NCBI GenBank assembly: GCA_003990745.1
Contig: RBNI01005704.1
Location: 1 to 12,230 of the forward strand
Length of the DNA: 12,230 nt
Source: Jimgerdemannia flammicorona
Lineage: Eukaryota; Mucoromycota; Endogonomycetes; Endogonales; Endogonaceae
Direction: 5' to 3'
Of this stretch, positions 7,621 to 12,230 are shown piece by piece. Made by a program: the position numbers and the translations under genes. Below the pieces are notes generated by a model, which was not told the origin of the DNA, did no database searches, and saw nothing but the letters and a program-made list of their open reading frames with translations. Each line of letters begins with the position of its first letter. Position 1 is the stretch's first letter.

Positions 7621-7789
7621 CTTCCTTGAGGGGTATAGCCATCAATGATCTTGTTGTACCACTGCTCATCTGTGAGCTTGGGTGTCTTGCTCTTGTTCTT
7701 GTTCACCGAGTGTATGAAGACCTCTGTGTCTTCTTCATCTCCTTCCTCCATGTCTGGTAGGACTCCTTTGTGGACATTGATAGAGACTC

Positions 7790-8120
7790 GTACCTTTCTC
7801 CCTCTGTAGTTGATCTGCATCTTCTGGGTATTGAGGTCAATGATGGCCCTGGCCTTGTGAAGCCATTGATTACCAATGAGGATATCATAGTTGGTGGCAC
7901 TTGTAACAATCACATCTACTGGAATAGTGGCTCCTCCTATCTTGATGGGGACTTCTCAGATTTTGCCAAGGGGGGTAGCTTGTATACCATCTGCTGTGAC
8001 ATAGACCATCTTGGTGGACTCTTCAATATCTCAACCTAGGTGGTCAATTGCCTTCTTGCTCATGAGGCATCCTCCAGCACCAGTATCAATGATGGCATTA
8101 AAGATACAGTCTTCGATCTG
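7790..8120 (-). pseudogene. Aspartic protease domain (two in-frame TGA)
   Basis: This is the retroelement protease that would cut the polyprotein. The catalytic motif is DTGAG, with Asp at 8085-8087, preceded by FNAII. The C-terminal family signature NYDILIGNQWLHK follows about 60 codons later, near 7857-7895, corresponding to the usual ILG-x-x-WL. Two TGA stops fall between them, at 8031-8033 and 7956-7958. Both fit a CGA (Arg) codon that lost its C in a CpG. It follows gag in the same frame with no frameshift, so it was translated as part of one polyprotein. Retroelement proteases act as dimers of about 100 residues, which matches the span here. Confidence 0.85.
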
Positions 8121-8708
8121 GCAGGGGGTATAGGCTGATGTCTTGTGCTGGTCTTCAGATTCTTCTCCTAAGTTCTCAGATTCTTCTTGTGTATTGTGAG
8201 CTTCTACAATCTTGTACTCTTGATTCTTGGCAGTAGTTGCAAGTCCTACTCTCAACTGCTGTCTGAAGGCAGGGACTTCAGCTAGTTGTCCAAAAGTGGC
8301 ATTGACCTTCTGTTCCTTGAGGTCCTTATAGATGTCATACTGGTGGATCTTGGTCTTGCACAGCTTCTGTTTCTTCTTGCTTTCACTTTCTCCTGAGACT
8401 GGAGTAGTGCCTTCAATAATTTGACAGGCAGTTTTGTCTAACTCCATGTCTTGATCAATCTCCTCAGGTTGGGTCTTGCTTTGAATGGTGACAGCTGGGG
8501 TCTTCTTTGGTCTTTCAACTGGCTTGCTGTTGCTCTTCTTGTCATAGAGCTTGGACCGGGTTCTGGTACCTTCAGTAGCAGGGTAGAATTCGAGCTCCTC
8601 ATAGTATTCTTCATCATCAGTATCACCAATCTCCTCAATGACTACTGCATTGGTTTGTTCTCTGGTTCTGCTAGCATTGCTTGGTTGGGCTTTGTGTCTC
8701 ATTTCAGT

Positions 8709-9518
8709 CATGCAATTCTTTGCATAGTGGCCTTCTTCTCCACATCTGAAGCATGTAATGTTATTGCGTTCTTCTGTAGCAGCTGCAAATCTCTGTACTG
8801 GTCTCCTGTTAGCACTTCAGACTTCTCTAACAATATCACCAAGATGTGCAGTCATCTCAGCAAACTGCTTGGCAAGTTCTTCCACTGGGTCAGCTTTGGC
8901 TGTCTTGGGGGTAGGTGTGGTTGGTTGTCTGTTCACAACTGTAGCAGATAAGATACTAGTTGGCTTTGATAGCTCCATCTTGATACCAGTTATTTTCTCC
9001 ATTGAGTGTTCAGCAGGGTGTCTGGCAGTTCAATATCTCTGTGCAAAGACCACTTTCTGATCAAGGGTCAGTGCAGCTGGGGTAGACCAGATTGCTAGGG
9101 CAATTTCAGGGTGAACTCCTTTAAGAAAGGTTGAATCTGCTATTTGTTCCTTGAGGCAGTCATCATAGCCAGCCAAAACAATCTGGTGGCAGATTCGGGT
9201 ATAGAATGAGTTGGAATCTTCACTAAGTCCCTGGCAGATAGTATTGAGTTGATCCTTGAGAGCTTGCTTGATTTCTTCGGTATAATATGTTGTTCTGAGG
9301 AAGCCCTTCATGTTGGCAAGTTTGACTGCATCAGCACCAGCAATAGTGGCTGCATTGAACTTGTCTCTGGTAGGTCCTCTGAGGCTGACTGGTAGAAGGG
9401 CCAATTGAGCATCCACACCAAGGGCTCATACAGTGGCAAATTGTTCAAAGTCTTCAATAAAGGTCAGAATTGACTCTTCAGTAGTATATCCATAGAATGT
9501 GGGGGGATGCATTTCCAT
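8709..9518 (-). pseudogene. Gag capsid-nucleocapsid region (three in-frame TGA)
   Basis: This is the structural protein of the virus-like particle. A likely start is ATG at 9516-9518, giving MEMHPPTFYGYTTEESILTF, a retrotransposon-gag beginning with an aromatic Pro-x-Phe-x-Gly patch. The capsid-like helical region follows (LLPVSLRGPTRDKF, then HQIVLAGYDDCLKEQI). The nucleocapsid ends in a CCHC knuckle, CFRCGEEGHYAKNC (8712-8753), the classical C-x2-C-x4-H-x4-C RNA-binding motif. TGA stops occur at 9426-9428, 9030-9032 and 8817-8819 with no frame change, each explainable as CGA to TGA. The frame continues through an acidic, Lys-rich linker (about 8120-8708) into the protease. The frame is also open upstream through the primer-binding region, but an ATG start fits gag better. 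Confidence 0.85.
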
Positions 9519-9618
9519 CTTGTCTTGAATTCTTGCAGGGGTGACTCTTATAGTCAGGGTAGTTGTTGTGGGGGTTGTTTGTTTTTCAGCTTGAAAGTGA
9601 GAGATTCGTCTTGAATTA

Positions 9619-9638
9619 CCAGCCAATGGGCACCAAGT
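9619..9638 (-). promoter_or_regulatory. Primer-binding-site region
   Basis: Directly downstream of the 5' LTR the minus strand reads ACTTGGTGCCCATTGGCTGG. A TGG, which can pair with a tRNA 3' CCA, starts three or four bases in (TTGGTGCCC). I could not assign a tRNA by eye. A GGTGCCC core resembles, but does not equal, common retroelement sites. No self-priming match to the LTR start was seen. Confidence 0.55.
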
Positions 9639-9844
9639 TGTCACATAGTGGTTACTGAGTCCTTTAAATATACCAGATTCTCTTCAAGTGTATCTCTTAG
9701 ACTAACTCAAGTTTGTTATAAGCAAGTTCTTATTGGAGTGCCTTCCCAAGGTCTTATAGTCCTCAAACTTCTTATCTTTAAACTGTCTTGTTATCTCTTA
9801 GATTGCTTGCAAGGGATTGTGTGTATTGTACTGAGAAGACTGAC

Positions 9845-9850
9845 TTTATT
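9845..9850 (-). terminator. AATAAA in 5' LTR
   Basis: This is the counterpart of the signal at 2625-2630, 20 bp past the TATA box. In the 5' LTR it lies at or before the likely transcription start, so it would be used only in the 3' LTR. Confidence 0.45.
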
Positions 9851-9869
9851 TCAGAGAAAATAAGAGGGG

Positions 9870-9877
9870 TATTTATA
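9870..9877 (-). promoter_or_regulatory. LTR TATA box (5' LTR, element promoter)
   Basis: TATAAATA on the minus strand lies about 230 bp before the end of the LTR and just downstream of tandem repeats. It is the best candidate promoter for the genomic RNA, with a start expected near 9840-9848. Confidence 0.55.
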
Positions 9878-9950
9878 CAAAATATAATTCAATGGTTGCT
9901 AAGATATAAAGCTAAATATAAATTCCAATAACTAAAACTACTAAGTTCCA

Positions 9951-10075
9951 AGGCTGGCATTATTTAGTATCACATCAAAATGCCGATGCTGGAACAATTT
10001 CACGTCACCTCAGAATACCGGTGCTGGCATTATCTGGTGTTATATAAGAATACCAGTGCTGGCATTATCCAGTGT
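9951..10075 (-). repeat. About 35-bp direct repeats in U3 (enhancer-like)
   Basis: GCTGGCATTAT recurs at 9953, 10023 and 10058, with a diverged copy (GATGCTGGAACAATT) near 9985, giving spacings of about 33-37 bp. The unit includes AGAATACCGG before and CTGGTGT after this core. The same array is in the other LTR (about 2731-2855). Lying just upstream of the TATA box, it occupies the place of tandem enhancers in retroviral U3 regions; that function is inferred from position only. Confidence 0.6.
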
Positions 10076-10085
10076 AACAAAGAAC

Positions 10086-10913
10086 TTAGAGCAGAAAGTT
10101 CAGGACCATGGGAGCTTCATCATCATCATCATCATCATCACTGAAGGAGATGAGATCCGTGAATTCATCATGCAGGTCATGCATTTCGCGTACTTTGGGT
10201 ATGTCATGTGGGATGATGTCATCGATGACATTATCACGTTTGGCTGTGGCAGGAAAATCAGGAACAAGGTCTGGAGCTCTCCAGTCTATGAGGTTCTCTT
10301 CCACAAAATAGGGGACAAATGTAGGGTCTTGAGGAGATCTAACCTGGATGCTTGGGCCTTGGAATACTGAGATCAATCCTTGCAGGAATTGGTCTGGGTT
10401 GTCCTGGAGGATAGGGTGCCAGAAGTCTTCTACTTCTTCACTGTTGAGGGTGATAGTGGACTGGGCTTCTGTAGCCACCCTGGCTTCTAGCACATTGATA
10501 TGGCAGGATGACAGGTCTCTGAAGTCTGAGACTCTAACATACTCCAAGTTGGGGATCAACCATGGTGCATGCCTGAAGATCTAATAGATCTTCTTAGCTA
10601 TCCTCATTTCACATATATCCATAGGAGTGGCATCTTGTAGCTCTTGGGTGCTGGCCTGTGGGAACTTCTGGCAGAGGAGGTTTCCTATTTCGTACTCCTG
10701 CCACATTTGGAGGCATTTGGTAGCAATGGTGATCCTTGTTTCCATTTCATGGCGGTAGAGGATAAAGCGATAGGGGTCTGCAGTACCCAGGCTGACACTA
10801 GGAGTCCTTCTTGAGCAGGTCCTCATGGCTCTTCTGATGTCTTGGAACATCCTTTCTTCGACTGAGATACCTTGGTGGTTCCTTGACCTTGAGGTTTGGC
10901 AGGTAGCAGGAAT
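10086..10913 (-). pseudogene. U3-encoded accessory ORF, 5' LTR copy (one stop)
   Basis: This is the same unknown protein as 2866-3693 and the better preserved copy. It has a single TAG at about 10581-10583, where the other LTR has CAG. The 157-codon C-terminal part (10559-10086) and the 89-codon part before it (10850-10581) are in one frame. The codon aligned with the other copy's ATG is ATT here (10911-10913), so this copy may have lost its start; the frame remains open upstream to a TAG at 10971 that both copies share. Sequence landmarks are QDIRRAMRTCSRRTPS, FILYRHEMETRITIATKCLQ, DWRAPDLVPDFPAT and a run of seven Asp encoded by a CAT microsatellite. No domain is recognised. In the 5' LTR it lies upstream of the promoter, so it is not part of the genomic RNA from that end. 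Confidence 0.7.
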
Positions 10914-11155
10914 TTTGTTTATGGTAAGTCTTTGAGCTATTTTGGGATTGGTGGTTCTTGTTAGTTGCTGCTACTGTGGTTCCTTGATCCTTCTTTTATA
11001 TTCTTCAGGATGCTTGTGCTATGGTCACAATGACTCACAGTTGGTCATCATTGCTCATCTCATATGCTGTATAATCTTCTTGTACTCCGATCTGGTAGCT
11101 TACAAGAAAAGACTGTCTCCTGTGCTGATGTCATTATTCTGGGGTCACCGTTACA

Positions 11156-11161
11156 ATATAT
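11156..11161. repeat. Target-site duplication of LTR element, right copy
   Basis: ATATAT follows the LTR end at 11155 and matches 2413-2418. The length is ambiguous (4 or 6 bp) because the sequence is alternating AT. Confidence 0.6.
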
Positions 11162-11600
11162 AACATTCCTCAATAACTCTTCTTACTATACTAAATACTC
11201 CTCCAAGCTCACCCATCTCTCTTTCTCAAATATATACAACTAATATCTAGCCATTCCCACTCACACTACTAAAACTCACCCAATGGTAAGCTACTCATTA
11301 CCAATATAACTTAATTATTAATTATACTCTCAAATTATCCCACCTACTCCTCTCACTATTCTCTCTTTTCATCACTCTCAAGTATTTCTCAACTATTATT
11401 CAGAAATTACCAAGTATCTCATATTCCTATATAGCTAATATTGTCTATTAATATCTAACTCAATCTATCTGCTTAACTATATAATTTTATTATAAAAATA
11501 TAGTATACTTATTAGAGTCTAGTAGTAGTATAATAAAGTTAACTTTGGAAGAGTAATATATTTTAAAAGAATAGAGCTGGGGAAAATGGTATTAAAAAGA
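11162..11600. other. Non-coding, strongly G-poor stretch
   Basis: No ORF or element was recognised. From about 11161 to 11500 the plus strand contains roughly a dozen G's, while C's are common, and the bias fades near 11510. It reads as C/T/A-only sequence. The strand asymmetry continues the G-rich character of the minus-strand retroposons to the right. Confidence 0.55.
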
Positions 11601-11604
11601 AAGT

Positions 11605-11607
<3 letters not shown>

Positions 11608-11641
<34 letters not shown>

Positions 11642-11773
11642 GTCACTTTGACTCCTTTATTCCATACTAGTCTATAAAAATATTAAACAATTTACAAGTC
11701 TCATTGACTACTTACAACTATACTCAAAGGGGTCTACTAAACTCTATAAGACCTATCAATCTACTCCAATTTT

Positions 11774-11777
<4 letters not shown>
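11608..11777 (-). mobile_element. Poly(A)-tailed retroposon 3' end, copy A (truncated)
   Basis: On the minus strand a short body (about 11640-11775) contains AATAAA, then GGAGTCAAAGTGACTATA, then a run of 31 A's (plus-strand T's 11608-11638). The same tail order is seen in copy B. Signal, cleavage region and encoded poly(A) identify a LINE- or SINE-type insertion, or a processed transcript, in minus orientation. The body is only about 140 bp before it meets copy B's tail, so it is 5'-truncated or SINE-sized. No clear target duplication was found. Confidence 0.6.
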
Positions 11778-11814
<37 letters not shown>

Positions 11815-12230
11815 GTCACTTAGACTCCATCCTTTATTAATACCAGTCTATGAATAAGTATACATCATCGCCACCCCCTACTCAATCCCCATAGGGGGGC
11901 TCCTCCTCGCCTCCTCATGAATAAAAATCACTCTTTCACCCACTACTCCAACTCTCCCTCCACTCTGCCCACAAATTTTCTCCACTAAGCGGCACCTCTG
12001 ACTACCCTGCAGCCCCCAGCCAAGCCACCAGCCTGTTAAGGTATCTTCCATAAGCCTATGCCACTGCAGCAACTGGTCCCCCAAGCCCTGTCTCCTCCCA
12101 TCTTCAAAAACAAATAGCCAATGACTGGCCAGCCCCACCCAAATAGCCAAAGCCCAACCCAAAGTAAGCCACTCCTTCCCTATCCCCCCTACCAATCTAT
12201 CCCTCAAGTCCTCCCATCTCCCCCGTACTT
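11776..12230 (-). mobile_element. Poly(A)-tailed retroposon 3' end, copy B (runs off window)
   Basis: A run of 36 T's (11776-11811) is the poly(A) tail of a minus-strand element. It is preceded by GGAGTCTAAGTGACTATA, and AATAAA lies a few bases further upstream, matching copy A's tail with small differences. The body becomes more GC-rich beyond about 11865 and contains a Trp/Gly-rich reading frame. It continues past the window edge, so its full length and type (LINE, SINE or processed gene) cannot be decided here. Confidence 0.6.
11878..12207 (-). CDS. Trp/Gly-rich ORF in retroposon copy B, unknown
   Basis: I do not recognise this. A 109-codon frame ends with TAG about 65 bp before the poly(A) tail. 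It is rich in Trp, Gly and Leu (GWALAIWVGLASHWLF, TGWWLGWGLQG), with an Arg/Glu-containing end (IHEEARRSPPMGIE). The first Met may be internal, since the element extends beyond the window. Its place, directly before AATAAA and poly(A), suits the 3' end of a retroposon ORF such as a LINE ORF2 tail. A G-rich strand, however, yields Gly/Trp-rich frames by chance. No RT, endonuclease or zinc-knuckle motif is visible in this piece. Confidence 0.3.
   Translation of the reverse strand: MRDRLVGGIGKEWLTLGWALAIWVGLASHWLFVFEDGRRQGLGDQLLQWHRLMEDTLTGWWLGWGLQGSQRCRLVEKICGQSGGRVGVVGERVIFIHEEARRSPPMGIE

Larger units (their letters stand above)
3997..9518 (-). pseudogene. Whole gag-pol polyprotein gene (interrupted)
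   Basis: Gag, protease, dUTPase, RT and the first half of RNase H all share one reading frame (about 9518 to 5635). There is no ribosomal-frameshift junction. In that span the stops are TGA at 9426, 9030, 8817, 8031, 7956 and 5793, and TAA at 7437. After an extra base near 5630 and a second shift near 5415-5470, the integrase continues to TAA at 3997-3999. The intact ancestor was probably a single ORF of about 1,840 codons. Transcription would start in the 5' LTR near 9840. No natural stop separates gag from pol, so how the gag:pol ratio was set is not visible here. Confidence 0.8.
2419..11155 (-). mobile_element. Ty3/gypsy-type LTR retrotransposon with dUTPase and U3 ORF
   Basis: Two direct repeats of identical length (1517 bp, offset 7220 bp) begin TGTCAC and end GTTACA, flanking a minus-strand gag-pol region. 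The module order is gag, protease, dUTPase, RT, RNase H, integrase. Integrase after RT-RNase H defines the Ty3/gypsy (Metaviridae) arrangement rather than Ty1/copia. The element is structurally complete: both LTRs, a primer-binding region, a polypurine tract and a target duplication are present. It is probably immobile on its own, because gag, protease, RNase H and integrase carry stops and the RNase H-integrase region carries frameshifts. I see no chromodomain. LTR mismatches are nearly all transitions, so LTR divergence is not a safe insertion clock. It inserted 42 bp beyond the right duplication of the foldback element. Confidence 0.95.
9639..11155 (-). repeat. 5' LTR (1517 bp)
   Basis: This is the upstream LTR of the minus-strand element, matching 2419-3935 over its whole length. 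Terminal bases are TGTAAC (at 11155) and GTGACA (at 9639) on the minus strand. U3 (about 11155-9850) contains the accessory ORF, then roughly 35-bp direct repeats, then the TATA box. R-U5 is about 200 bp. Outside it, flanking sequence diverges at once: AT-rich DNA at 11156 and gag leader at 9638. Confidence 0.93.

Noticed and set aside
8451..8951. 166-codon plus-strand frame opposite gag
   Set aside because: Lies antisense to the CCHC-containing gag frame and shows no motif of its own.
8031..9428. Programmed UGA readthrough or recoding in gag-protease
   Set aside because: TGA occurs at six scattered sites, including inside protease and RNase H, and at 5793 replaces an expected Arg. Decay of CGA is simpler than recoding.
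9516..9644. Gag start at the GTG at 9644 within the LTR edge
   Set aside because: A GTG start is unlikely in a fungus and would place the protein start inside the LTR and primer site; ATG 9516-9518 precedes the recognisable gag segment.

Overview
This window looks like a repeat-dense, gene-poor stretch of a fungal chromosome. It is AT-rich and CpG-poor, carries several nested mobile elements, and its mutations are almost all C/T or G/A transitions, as expected from RIP or from deamination of methylated cytosine. A filamentous ascomycete is the likeliest host; that is inference, since no host gene, rRNA or tRNA is present. I recognise no intact cellular gene.

The dominant feature is one complete Ty3/gypsy-type LTR retrotransposon on the minus strand (2419-11155, 8737 bp). 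It has two 1517-bp LTRs (2419-3935 and 9639-11155), each bounded by TGT...ACA, and an ATAT or ATATAT target duplication. A polypurine tract lies at 3936-3945 and a primer-binding-site region at 9619-9638. Read 5' to 3' on the minus strand, the order is: 5' LTR, gag with a CCHC knuckle, aspartic protease (DTGAG), a Cys/His cluster with an acidic linker, a complete five-motif dUTPase, reverse transcriptase (YVDD), RNase H, integrase (HHCC, DDE and GPF/Y modules), polypurine tract, 3' LTR. Gag through the start of RNase H lies in one reading frame, broken only by stops that single C-to-T changes explain. The dUTPase-RT-RNase H start remains open for 520 codons. RNase H and integrase are broken by frameshifts and many stops.

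Two things make this element unusual. A dUTPase sits between protease and RT, unlike its position in the retroviral groups I know. Each LTR also carries a sense-oriented reading frame of about 275 codons inside U3, upstream of a TATA box. The two LTR copies have different nonsense mutations, so the ancestral frame was open. In the genomic RNA this ORF would follow pol, like MMTV sag or lentiviral nef in position only.

Left of the element, 1-1400 holds decayed plus-strand coding sequence of unknown family, split by a 9-bp minisatellite. Next come 32-bp palindromic tandem repeats (about 1630-1760). They are followed by a 544-bp foldback (MITE-like) element at 1825-2368 with long inverted arms and an 8-bp duplication GTAGAGAT. 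Right of the element are a strikingly G-poor stretch (about 11161-11510) and two minus-strand poly(A)-tailed retroposon 3' ends. The second runs off the window and contains a Trp/Gly-rich ORF.
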